From the NCBI GenBank assembly GCA_963835295.1, contig CAWIEX010000011.1:124001-188000 (forward strand): a stretch of 64,000 nucleotides of DNA, in the 5' to 3' direction. Positions 52,746-60,461 of the stretch are shown piece after piece. The notes under the pieces are model-generated. The model made no database searches and was not told the DNA's origin. It saw only the letters and a program-made list of their open reading frames with translations. How positions within the stretch are numbered: the stretch's first letter is position 1; each line of letters starts with the position of its first letter. The stretch comes from JAOPZW01 sp963835295 (GTDB lineage: Bacteria; Actinomycetota; Thermoleophilia; Solirubrobacterales; Solirubrobacteraceae). The position numbers and the translations under genes are program-made.

Positions 52746-53954
52746 CTAGAGCTTGTGGCGCTGCAGGAGCTTGCGGCCGATGACCATGCGCTGGATCTCC
52801 GAGGTGCCCTCGCCGATCAGCAGCAGCGGCGCGTCGCGGTAGAGGCGCTCGATCTCGTACTCCTTGGAGTAGCCGTAGCCGCCGTGGATGCGGAAGCTCT
52901 CCTCCACGCAGTAGCGCCCGGCCTCCGAGGCGAAGAGCTTGGCCATGCCGGCCTCGAGGTCCGAGCGCTCGCCGGCGTCCTTCAGGCGCGCCGCGCGCAG
53001 GGTCAGCAGCCGCGCGGCCTCGACCTGGGTGGCCATGTCGGCGAGCTTGAACTGGATGGCCTGGTGCTCGGCGATCGGCTTGCCGAAGGCCTTGCGCTCC
53101 TGCGCGTAGCGCAGCGCCAGCTCGAGCGCCCGCTGGGCGATGCCGACGCCGCGGGCGGCCACGTTCGCCCGGCCGACCTCGAGCGCGTCCATCATCTGCG
53201 CGAAGCCCTTGTTGAGCCCCGCCTCCTCGCCGCCGAGGATGTTCTCGGCCGGGCACTTGTAGCCGTCGAAGATGAGCTCGGTCGACTCGACGCCCTTGTA
53301 GCCGAGCTTCTTGATCTTCGGCGGCACGTTGAGGCCCGCGTAGTCGCCGGTGTTCTCGGAGACGCCGGGTTCCTTCTCGGCGATGAAGCAGGTGAAGCCC
53401 CGGTGGCGCGGATCGGCGTCGGGGTCGGTCTTGACCAGGACGAAGACGAGCGAGGAGAGCAGGCCGTTGGTCACCCACATCTTCTGGCCGTTGATCTCCC
53501 AGCGACCGTCGTCGCCCTTGCGCGCGCTGGTCTTGATGGCCTGCACGTCGGAGCCGAGCTCGGGCTCGGAGAGGCTGAAGGCGGCGCGGATCTCGCCGGT
53601 GGCCATCCGCGGCAGGTACTTCTGCTTCTGCTCGTCCGAGCCGAACTTCATGAGCAGGTAGGAGCCGATGAAGTGCGTGTTGACGATGCCCGAGATCGAG
53701 ATCCAGCCGCGCGAGAGCTCCTCGACGATCATCACGTAGGTCGTGAGGTCGAGGCCCATGCCCCCGTACTCCTCGGGGATGGTCACGCCGAACAGCCCGA
53801 GCTCCTTCATCTGCTCGACGACGGGCTCGGGGAACTCGTCGACGGCGTCGTAGTGCTCGGCGTTGGGCAGGATCTGCTCGTCCGCGAACTGGCGGATCAT
53901 CTCGCAGATCGCCTTCTGCTCGTCGGTCTTCTCGGTGAACGTGGCGGCGGCCAT
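52746..53954 (-). CDS. Acyl-CoA dehydrogenase
   Basis: This 402-residue flavoenzyme makes an enoyl-CoA from an acyl-CoA. Marks are FGVTIPEEYGGMG, FSLSEPELGSD, KMWVTNG, RIHGGYGYSKEY and LLLIGEGTSEIQRM with the catalytic Glu. A TATCCT -10-like box lies 9 nt before the ATG (leaderless), and a TGACT-GGCC-AGTC dyad sits just behind it. Substrate length is not clear from sequence. The neighbouring ligase and reductase genes suit short acid or fatty acid use. Confidence 0.9.
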   Translation of the reverse strand: MAAATFTEKTDEQKAICEMIRQFADEQILPNAEHYDAVDEFPEPVVEQMKELGLFGVTIPEEYGGMGLDLTTYVMIVEELSRGWISISGIVNTHFIGSYLLMKFGSDEQKQKYLPRMATGEIRAAFSLSEPELGSDVQAIKTSARKGDDGRWEINGQKMWVTNGLLSSLVFVLVKTDPDADPRHRGFTCFIAEKEPGVSENTGDYAGLNVPPKIKKLGYKGVESTELIFDGYKCPAENILGGEEAGLNKGFAQMMDALEVGRANVAARGVGIAQRALELALRYAQERKAFGKPIAEHQAIQFKLADMATQVEAARLLTLRAARLKDAGERSDLEAGMAKLFASEAGRYCVEESFRIHGGYGYSKEYEIERLYRDAPLLLIGEGTSEIQRMVIGRKLLQRHKL

Positions 53955-53978
53955 GGTCGCCGCAGGATACCCCGTTGG

Positions 53979-53994
53979 CTGACTGGCCAGTCGA
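53979..53994. promoter_or_regulatory. Dyad TGACT-GGCC-AGTC between divergent promoters, third operator copy
   Basis: This matches 13 of 16 positions of the dyads at 1558 and 2728 allowing the free spacer (core TGACT-N4-AGTC). It abuts the + strand TACGCT box (53995-54000) and sits 9 bp behind the - strand TATCCT box (53969-53964). One bound dimer could shut both promoters. Confidence 0.5.
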
Positions 53995-54006
53995 TACGCT
54001 TCGGGC

Positions 54007-54378
54007 GTGACCGGCTGGGAGGCGATCCGCTGGCTGCACCTGCTCGCCATGGCCTTCTTCGTCGGCGGCCAGCTGTTCCTGGCTGTCTGCGTCGTCCCGG
54101 TCGTGCGCGGCGACCGCCCGCGCATCCAGGCCGTCGCGCGCCGGTTCGGCTGGGGCACGCTCGTCGCCCTCGCCGTCCTGCTGGCCACCGGCTCGGCGAT
54201 GGCCTCGCACTTCGGCGACTGGAGCTCGGGGACCCTCCACGCCAAGCTCGCGCTGGTGGCGCTCATCGGCGTGCTCGTGGCCGTCCACACGCGCCGCCCG
54301 GGCGACCATTGGATGGAGGGCCTGATCTTCGTCGCCTCGCTGGCCGTGGTGTGGCTAGGCGTGGCGCTGGCCCACTAG
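54007..54378 (+). CDS. Small four-helix membrane protein (CopD/DUF2269-like)
   Basis: This 123-residue protein has four membrane helices and the pattern WLHLLAMAFFVGGQLFL and LHAKLALVALIGVLVAVH, with His at helix ends that could bind haem or metal. It is similar in layout to CopD-type or DUF2269 proteins. GTG at 54007 follows TACGCT by 6 nt. It precedes the acyl-CoA ligase gene by 12 bp, so it is likely co-expressed. Confidence 0.65.
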   Translation: MTGWEAIRWLHLLAMAFFVGGQLFLAVCVVPVVRGDRPRIQAVARRFGWGTLVALAVLLATGSAMASHFGDWSSGTLHAKLALVALIGVLVAVHTRRPGDHWMEGLIFVASLAVVWLGVALAH

Positions 54379-54390
54379 GGTCAGGCGGCG

Positions 54391-55821
54391 ATGAACTTCG
54401 CCCGCGACGTCGTCGAGGCCGCCGACCCGCAGCGGCTGGCGCTGATCGAACGAGCCCGCGGCGGGGGGCGGCGGGAGTGGAGCTTCGCCGAGGTCGCTCG
54501 CGCCGCGCGCGCCCTCGCTGCGCACTTCGACGAGCGCGGCGTGGCCCGCGGCGACGTCGTCATGACGCTGGTCGGCAACCTGCCCGACTGGGTCGCGACG
54601 ATGGTCGCGTGCTTCCGCCAGGGCTACGTCGTGCTGCCGTGCACCGAGCAACTGCGCGCGAGGGACCTGCGCATGCGCCTCGCCGTCGCCCGGCCGGCGC
54701 TCGTCGTGGCCGACGGGCGCAACCGGCACGTGCTCGCCGAGAGCGGCTGGAGCGGGCCGACCATCTGGGTCCCCGGGGTCGGCGACTGGCCCGAGGGCAC
54801 CCCGCCCCCCCACGCCGACCTCGATCCCGAGGACCCGTGCCTGATCACCTTCACCAGCGGCACCGCCGGCGAGCCGAAGGCCGTCGTGCACGCCCAGCGC
54901 TACCTCGACGGCCAGCGCCTGCAGGCCGAGCACTGGCTCGACGCCCGCCCGGGCGAGCTCGTGTGGTGCACGGCGGCCAGCGGCTGGAGCAAGTCGGCGC
55001 GCAACGTCTTCATCGCGCCGTGGCTGCGCGGCGCGGCGGCGCTGCTGCACGACGAGCGCTTCGATCCCGACGAGCGGCTCTCGCTCCTCGGCGAGGAGCC
55101 GGTCGCCGTGCTGTGCATGGCGCCGACCGAGTACCGCATCATCGCCAAGCGCGCCCAGCCGCGACCGACGCGGACGCTGCGCGGCCTGGTCGCCGCGGGC
55201 GAGGCGCTCAACCCCGAGGTCCTGCGCGCCTGGCACGAGGCCACCGGCCTCTGGGTCCGCGACGGCTACGGCCAGACCGAGACCGGGCAGATCACCGGGA
55301 TGCCCATCGATCGCGAGGCGGTCCCGGGCTCGATGGGCCGCCCGCTGCCGGGCATCGACGCCTGGGTGCAGGACGGCGAGCTCGTGCTCGACCCGGCCAC
55401 GGTCCCGACCTTCTTCCGCGGCTACCTCGGCGAGGAGGCGCCGAACGGCCCCTGGCACACCGGCGACCGCGTCACGCAGGACGACGAGGGCTTCCTCTTC
55501 TTCGAGGGGCGCACCGACGACGTCATCATCTCCGCCGGCTACCGCATCGGCCCCTTCGAGGTCGAGTCGGCGCTGGTCGAGCACCCCGCTGTGGCCGAGG
55601 CCGCCGTCGTCTCCGCCCCCGACGACGAGCGCGGCGCCGTCGTGCGCGCCGTCGTCGTCCTGCGCGACGGCCACGAGCCCTCCGACGCGCTCGCGCGCGA
55701 GCTGCAGGATCACGTCAAGGCCCAGACGGCGCCCTACAAGTACCCGCGGATAGTCGACTTCGCCGGCGAGCTGCCCAAGACGGCGAGCGGCAAGGTCCGC
55801 CGCGCCGCCCTGCGTCAGTAG
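54391..55821 (+). CDS. AMP-forming acyl-CoA synthetase
   Basis: This 476-residue ANL-family ligase activates a carboxylic acid to its CoA thioester. Motifs are LITFTSGTAGEPKAVVH (P-loop), DGYGQTETGQITG, GDRVTQDDEGFLFFEGRTDDVIISAGYRIG and the catalytic Lys in ELPKTASGKVRR. It is shorter than acetyl-CoA synthetase and near the medium-chain/benzoate type. It could supply the acyl-CoA dehydrogenase across the shared operator. Confidence 0.88.
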   Translation: MNFARDVVEAADPQRLALIERARGGGRREWSFAEVARAARALAAHFDERGVARGDVVMTLVGNLPDWVATMVACFRQGYVVLPCTEQLRARDLRMRLAVARPALVVADGRNRHVLAESGWSGPTIWVPGVGDWPEGTPPPHADLDPEDPCLITFTSGTAGEPKAVVHAQRYLDGQRLQAEHWLDARPGELVWCTAASGWSKSARNVFIAPWLRGAAALLHDERFDPDERLSLLGEEPVAVLCMAPTEYRIIAKRAQPRPTRTLRGLVAAGEALNPEVLRAWHEATGLWVRDGYGQTETGQITGMPIDREAVPGSMGRPLPGIDAWVQDGELVLDPATVPTFFRGYLGEEAPNGPWHTGDRVTQDDEGFLFFEGRTDDVIISAGYRIGPFEVESALVEHPAVAEAAVVSAPDDERGAVVRAVVVLRDGHEPSDALARELQDHVKAQTAPYKYPRIVDFAGELPKTASGKVRRAALRQ

Positions 55822-56597
55822 CCGCCCATCCCGGGCTGGTTCTGCGCCCCGTCGACGACGACGTTGGCGCCGCTGACCCAGCCCGCCCGCTCGGAGAGCA
55901 GGAAGGCCGCGACGTCCGCGACCTCCTTCGGCGTGCCGAGGCGCCCCAGCGGGAACTCGCGCCGGACCCACGCGTCGAAGTCCGCGGGATGGGCGTCGCG
56001 GCGCTGTGCCCAGCCGCCGCCCTCGAAGAGGATCGAGCCCGGGCTCAGCGCGTTGACGCGGATGCCGTCGGGCCCGAGCTCGCGGGCGAGTGTGTGGGCG
56101 AGGTGGATCTCGGCCGCCTTCGCCGCGGCGTACTGCGCCCGCGGCTGGGGCTTCATGCCGGAGATCGACGCGATGAGCAGCGCCGCCCCGCCGCCGCGGG
56201 CGCGCAGGTGCGGCAGGGCCGCGCGCAGGAGCACCGCGGGATGCACGACGTTGAGGGCCAGCGTCTGCTCCCAGTCCGCGGCGGTCGCCTCCTCCAGCGC
56301 CGGGCCGCCGGCGGCGCCGCCGGCGTTGGCCACGACGAGGTCCAGGCCGCGCAGCTCGCGCGCGCACTCGTCGACGGCCGCGGTCAGCGCCGCCTCGTCG
56401 GCGACGTCGGCCGCGACGCCGTGCGCGCCCACGCCGAGCGCGCGCAGCTCGCCGGCCGACCGCTGGACCTCCTCGGCGTCGCGGGCGCACAGCCCCACGG
56501 CGCAGCCCTCGTCGGCCAGGCGCAGGACGATCGCGCGGCCGATACCGCGCGTCGCGCCGGTGACGAAGGCGACCTTGCCGGCGAGCCCCAGGTCCAT
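55815..56597 (-). CDS. Short-chain dehydrogenase/reductase
   Basis: This 260-residue classical SDR has TGATRGIGRAI for the cofactor, VANAGG, the Ser in IASISG and YAAAK as catalytic Tyr/Lys. The aspartate-like switch region (LCARDAEE) suggests NADP. It overlaps the convergent ligase gene by 7 bp. GTG one codon upstream of the ATG is an equal start candidate. Substrate unknown. Confidence 0.88.
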   Translation of the reverse strand: MDLGLAGKVAFVTGATRGIGRAIVLRLADEGCAVGLCARDAEEVQRSAGELRALGVGAHGVAADVADEAALTAAVDECARELRGLDLVVANAGGAAGGPALEEATAADWEQTLALNVVHPAVLLRAALPHLRARGGGAALLIASISGMKPQPRAQYAAAKAAEIHLAHTLARELGPDGIRVNALSPGSILFEGGGWAQRRDAHPADFDAWVRREFPLGRLGTPKEVADVAAFLLSERAGWVSGANVVVDGAQNQPGMGGY

Positions 56598-56697
56598 CAC
56601 GTCGTGAGCGGCGGTGGCGGAGGGGCGGGCGCCGGCACGTAACGCAGGTAGTGGCTGTGCTTGGGCCCGGTGCGCACCAGCGTGGTGCGAAGGCCGG

Positions 56698-58080
56698 TCA
56701 CGCCGTCAGGTCGCGGGCCATCTCGTCGAAGGTGGCGACGTAGCGATCGACGGACTCGTCGGTGTGGGTCACCGAGAGCGTCCACTCCTCCTCGCGGCCA
56801 GGCGTCATGAAGATGCCGCGATTCATGTTGAACAGCCACGCGAGATCGGCCAGCTCGGCGTCCTGGTTCTCCTTGAAGGTCTCGTAGTCCACGATCTTGG
56901 CCGGCGAGAAGGTCACGCAGCCCTTGGAGCCCACGCCCACCGTGTAGCCCGACAGGCCGTAGCGCTCGATGACGTCGCTGCAGCCGCGCAGGATCCGATC
57001 GTTCAGCGCGTCCAGGCGCTGGTAGGCCTCGGGCGTGAGCACCTCGGTCAGGTTCGCGCGCGCGGCCGCCATGCCGAGCGGGTTGCCGTTGTAGGTGCCG
57101 ACCTGGAAGACCGAGCCGTCCTCGACGACCGACATGACCTCCTCGCTGCCGCCGATGGCGCCGACGGGCATGCCGCCGCCCAGCGCCTTGGCCAGCGTGA
57201 CCATGTCCGGCATCACGCCGAAGCGCTCGACCGCGCCGCCGGCGGCGATGCACAGGCCGGTCTTGACCTCGTCGAAGATGAGCACGATCCCGTGGCGGCT
57301 CGTGATCTCGCGGACGGCCTCGAGGTAGCCGGGCTCGGGGAGCACGACCCCGAGGTTCATCATCGCCGGCTCCATGATCATGCAGGCTGGCTTGCGGCCC
57401 TCGCGATCGAGCTCGGCGATGCGTTGGTCCAGCGACTCGGGGTCGTTGAAGTGCACCGAGAAGACCTCGTCGACGACCGACTGCGGGATGCCCGCGCCGT
57501 AGGGCAGCGAGGCTGGCGCCTCGTGCGGGCCGATCTTGTCGTACTCGACCCCGATGGAGACCATCACCGTGTCGTGGTGGCCGTGGTAGGAGCCGAAGAT
57601 CTTCATCACGGTGTGGCGCTTGGTGTAAGCGCGCGCGATGCGGATGGCGTCCATCGTCGACTCCGAGCCGGAGTTCGTGTAACGCCAGCGATGGATGTCC
57701 CAGCGGCGGGCGAGCTCCTCGCCGACCACGATCGCGTCCTCGGTGGGCGCGGCGAAGTGTGTGCCGCGGACGTAGCGCTCGCCGATGGCCTTGCCGATGG
57801 CCGGGTGCGCGTGCCCCTGGACCATCGACCCGAAGCCATTGTGGAAGTCGTACATCTCGTTGCCGTCGACGTCCCACACCCGCGGCCCGTCGCCGTGCTC
57901 GAGGTAGATCGGCCACGGCTCGCGCAGCTGATAGGACGAGGCGACGCCGCCGGTGAGCACGTTGCGGGCGCGCTCGTACATCCGCAGCGAGGCCTGCGTG
58001 CGCTCGTTGAGGCGCTTCTCCTCGCGCTCGGTGAGCTCCTTGATGCGCTGGCGATCGAGTTCGACGTGCGTGGTGGCCAT
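56698..58080 (-). CDS. Class III aminotransferase, glutamate-1-semialdehyde mutase-like
   Basis: This 460-residue PLP enzyme has GSMVQGHAHP, NSGSESTMDAIRIAR, MKIFGSYHGHHD, LIFDEVKTG and the PLP Lys in TLAKALGGGMPVGA. It resembles HemL but carries an unusual 45-residue N-terminal extension and sits among catabolic genes, so it probably transaminates another omega-amine. A TAGACT box ends 6 nt before the ATG, so it is leaderless. It diverges from a GntR gene. Confidence 0.85.
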   Translation of the reverse strand: MATTHVELDRQRIKELTEREEKRLNERTQASLRMYERARNVLTGGVASSYQLREPWPIYLEHGDGPRVWDVDGNEMYDFHNGFGSMVQGHAHPAIGKAIGERYVRGTHFAAPTEDAIVVGEELARRWDIHRWRYTNSGSESTMDAIRIARAYTKRHTVMKIFGSYHGHHDTVMVSIGVEYDKIGPHEAPASLPYGAGIPQSVVDEVFSVHFNDPESLDQRIAELDREGRKPACMIMEPAMMNLGVVLPEPGYLEAVREITSRHGIVLIFDEVKTGLCIAAGGAVERFGVMPDMVTLAKALGGGMPVGAIGGSEEVMSVVEDGSVFQVGTYNGNPLGMAAARANLTEVLTPEAYQRLDALNDRILRGCSDVIERYGLSGYTVGVGSKGCVTFSPAKIVDYETFKENQDAELADLAWLFNMNRGIFMTPGREEEWTLSVTHTDESVDRYVATFDEMARDLTA

Positions 58081-58086
58081 GGGCTC

Positions 58087-58162
58087 AGTCTAGGCGCGTG
58101 GCCGCTGACCACGCCGGCCAACTGACCGACCGTCCGTCGTACGTGCTGCACAGGTGTACCGT
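58087..58162. promoter_or_regulatory. Divergent promoter region of aminotransferase and GntR
   Basis: TAGACT (minus, 58092-58087) and TACCGT (plus, 58157-58162) each lie 6-7 nt before a start codon without a Shine-Dalgarno. The 64 bp between them contain short GACCG/CGTCC-type repeats but no clear palindrome. The GntR protein probably binds here. Confidence 0.45.
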
Positions 58163-58169
58163 TGCGGCC

Positions 58170-58892
58170 ATGCCTGGCGACGCCACCGTGGCCGCCGTCT
58201 TCGAGCCGGTCCAGCCCCCCACGACGTTCCAGGAGACCGTCGAGCGCCTCGGCACCGCGATCCGGCTGGGAATCCTCGGCCCGGGGCTGCGCCTGCCCTC
58301 CGAGCGCGAGCTGGCCGAGCAGCTCGGAATCTCGCGCTCGACCCTGCGCCAGGCCATCACGACGCTCGTGCAATCCGGGCACCTCACGTCGGTGCGCGGG
58401 CGCGGCGGCGGGACCTTCGTGGTCCAGGAGCCGCCGCTCGCCGAGGGCAGCCCGACCGGGCCGGTGCGCGACGATTGGCGCGAGGTCCTCGACCTGCGCA
58501 CCGCCATCGGCGTCGGCGCCATCACGCTGGCCGCCGACCGCGCCACGCCCGAGGACCTGGTGCCCATGCGCGAGTCGGTCGACCGCATGGCGGTGGCCGG
58601 GGACTTCGACGACTACCGCCGGGCCGACATCCGCTTCCACATGGCCATCGCCGAGGCCAGCGGCGCGCCGCGGCTCGTCGGGCTGGTCGGCGAGATCGAG
58701 GCCGAGGTCTCAGAGCTCATCGCCCACATCGCCCATCCCCCCGAGGTCCTCGACCACTCCAACGCCGAGCACGCGCGGATGATCGACGCCCTGGAGCGCC
58801 ACGACGCCGCGCGGGCGGTGCGCCTGCTGCGCCGCCACCTGGACGGCACGGCCCACATCCTCGGCGGGCTGTTCCCGCCGGGCCACGCGTAG
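58170..58892 (+). CDS. GntR-family (FCD) regulator
   Basis: This 240-residue regulator has a winged helix with LPSERELAEQLGISRSTLRQAITTLVQSGHL and RGRGGGTFV, and an FCD ligand domain with RADIRFHMAIAEASGAPRL and HARMIDALERHDAARA. FCD domains bind small organic acids through metal-bound His. Divergent position suggests control of the class III aminotransferase gene. Confidence 0.87.
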   Translation: MPGDATVAAVFEPVQPPTTFQETVERLGTAIRLGILGPGLRLPSERELAEQLGISRSTLRQAITTLVQSGHLTSVRGRGGGTFVVQEPPLAEGSPTGPVRDDWREVLDLRTAIGVGAITLAADRATPEDLVPMRESVDRMAVAGDFDDYRRADIRFHMAIAEASGAPRLVGLVGEIEAEVSELIAHIAHPPEVLDHSNAEHARMIDALERHDAARAVRLLRRHLDGTAHILGGLFPPGHA

Positions 58893-58903
58893 GCCGCGAC
58901 TGC

Positions 58904-59683
58904 TCAGTCGGCCGCGGGCACGCGCACGAGCGGCGCCCAGGCGAGCTCGTGCGGTCCGCCGCCCTCCTGCGCCACCAGCAGCTGGGCCGTGTGCAGGAGG
59001 TGCTCGCGCATGCGCTCGGCGGCGAGCGCGGCGTCGCGCTCGCGCAGGGCGGCGATGACGGCGACGTGCTCGGCATGGATCGACTGCAGGTCGCGGCTGC
59101 GCCCGACGGTCGAGGCGCCGCGGAAGCGCACGAGGTCGCGCAGCCCCCCGACAACGGAGGCCAGGCGGCGGTTCCCGGCGGCCGTCAGGACGATCTCGTG
59201 AAAGCGCGTGTCGTGGGCCATGAAGGCGTTCTCGTCGCCGTCGTCGGCGAGCGTCGCCATGGCATCGAGCTCGCGCTGGAGCGCATCGAGGTCGTCATCG
59301 GTCAGCAGCCCGCAGGCACGGTAGGTGGCCGGGACCTCGAGGAGCAGGCGCAGCGTGAAGACCTCCTCGAGGTCGTGCACGGAGGTCTCGAGCACGCGCA
59401 CGCCGCGATTGCGCTCGAAGCGCACCACGCCCTGGCGCTCGAGCAGGAGCAGCGCCTCGCGCACCGGGGTGCGCGAGACGCCGAAGCGCTCGGCCAGCCG
59501 CGCCACCGAGTAGCGCTCGCCGGCCGCCAGGCGCCCGTCGACGATGGCGGCGCGGATCGCGTCGTGGGCGCGGGCGGCCAGCGTCGAGTGGTCGAGCGTC
59601 AGGCTCTGCAGCGAGCCTTCTCCGTGGGCGGCGTCCGGCGAGCTCAGTCGTAGTGCTCCGGTGCCTGCTTGAAGCTCGGCCAC
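58904..59683 (-). CDS. GntR-family (FCD) regulator of the lactonase cluster
   Basis: This protein has about 259 residues if GTG at 59683 is used; no ATG/GTG/TTG lies nearer the HTH, so the start is uncertain and overlaps the lactonase end by about 40 nt. The HTH is SVARLAERFGVSRTPVREALLLLERQGVV. The FCD domain has AHDTRFHEIVLTAAGNRRL and HAEHVAVIAALRERDA. It is third gene of the lactonase/transhydrogenase operon and may sense GHB or D-2-hydroxyglutarate, as DhdR-type FCD proteins do. Confidence 0.82.
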   Translation of the reverse strand: MAELQAGTGALRLSSPDAAHGEGSLQSLTLDHSTLAARAHDAIRAAIVDGRLAAGERYSVARLAERFGVSRTPVREALLLLERQGVVRFERNRGVRVLETSVHDLEEVFTLRLLLEVPATYRACGLLTDDDLDALQRELDAMATLADDGDENAFMAHDTRFHEIVLTAAGNRRLASVVGGLRDLVRFRGASTVGRSRDLQSIHAEHVAVIAALRERDAALAAERMREHLLHTAQLLVAQEGGGPHELAWAPLVRVPAAD

Positions 59684-60444
59684 TTCTCGGGATCGTGACC
59701 GGTGACCACGGTCGACCCGGAGCGCTCGGCGATGCGGTGCAGCTTGCGCACCGAGCGGACCGAGTCGACGGCCGAGGCGAGGAAGCCCGGCAGCGCCTTC
59801 TCGTTCCAGTGGTCCATCGTGTAGGCAGCGTCCACCGTGAGCAGGACGGAACCCGTGTTGGGCAGCGCGATCTCGAAGGACTGGTGGCCGGGGGCGTGAC
59901 CGGGCGTCTGCCACATCCGCAGCGCTCCGTCGCCATAGAGGTCGTAGCCGTCGTCGGTGTCGTCGAGCAGCACCCAGTCGATCCCCGGCTTGACGTAGTC
60001 GGCCCGGATGTAGCCGCCGTCGGCGAACCAGTCGGGTGCGTGGGCGTACTCGTACTCCGCGCGCGTGGCGATGACCTTGGCGTTGGGGAACTCGTCGATG
60101 GCGGCCAGCGCGCCGGTGTGGTCGAGGTGCAGGTGCGACTGGACGACGAAGCGGACGTCGGCCGGGTCGAAGCCGGCCGCGCGCATGGCGGGCACGCACG
60201 CCTGCTCGGGCGTCATCGTGGGCCAGTAGATGTCGCAGATCGCCCCCCAGTGCCCGCGCGCGTCGGTGGCGCACTGCGCCGCGTTGCCGCCGTCGATGAC
60301 GACGTTGCCCTTGGGGTGGGTGACCAGGAACCACGGCACGGGGATCGAGTACTCGTCTCCGAGGCCCTGGTTCATCTTGATGTTCTCGACGTGGCACTCG
60401 AGCGTGCCGCACTCGAACATGTACAGGCGAACGTCTTCTGGCAT
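59644..60444 (-). CDS. Metallo-beta-lactamase-fold lactonase, AttM/BlcC-like
   Basis: This 266-residue enzyme closely follows the Agrobacterium AttM/BlcC pattern: YMFECGTLECHVENIKMNQG, PWFLVTHPKGNVVIDGGNA, di-zinc motif HLHLDH (104-109), EYEYAHAPDWFADGGYIR and TPGHAPGHQS. BlcC opens gamma-butyrolactone and also acyl-homoserine lactones. GGAGG lies 9 nt before the ATG. Its operon with a GHB-oxidising enzyme supports gamma-butyrolactone or similar gamma-lactones as natural substrate over quorum signals. Confidence 0.88.
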   Translation of the reverse strand: MPEDVRLYMFECGTLECHVENIKMNQGLGDEYSIPVPWFLVTHPKGNVVIDGGNAAQCATDARGHWGAICDIYWPTMTPEQACVPAMRAAGFDPADVRFVVQSHLHLDHTGALAAIDEFPNAKVIATRAEYEYAHAPDWFADGGYIRADYVKPGIDWVLLDDTDDGYDLYGDGALRMWQTPGHAPGHQSFEIALPNTGSVLLTVDAAYTMDHWNEKALPGFLASAVDSVRSVRKLHRIAERSGSTVVTGHDPEKWPSFKQAPEHYD

Positions 60445-60461
60445 GGGCGACTGGCCTCCGA

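Noticed and set aside
52632..56642. A plus-strand open frame of over 1,300 codons
   Set aside because: It crosses the acyl-CoA dehydrogenase antisense and three other genes out of frame; no domain is recognisable.
59644..60444. Quorum-quenching as the main role of the lactonase
   Set aside because: Sequence alone allows it, but the operon partners handle 4-hydroxybutyrate, so small gamma-lactones are the simpler substrate.
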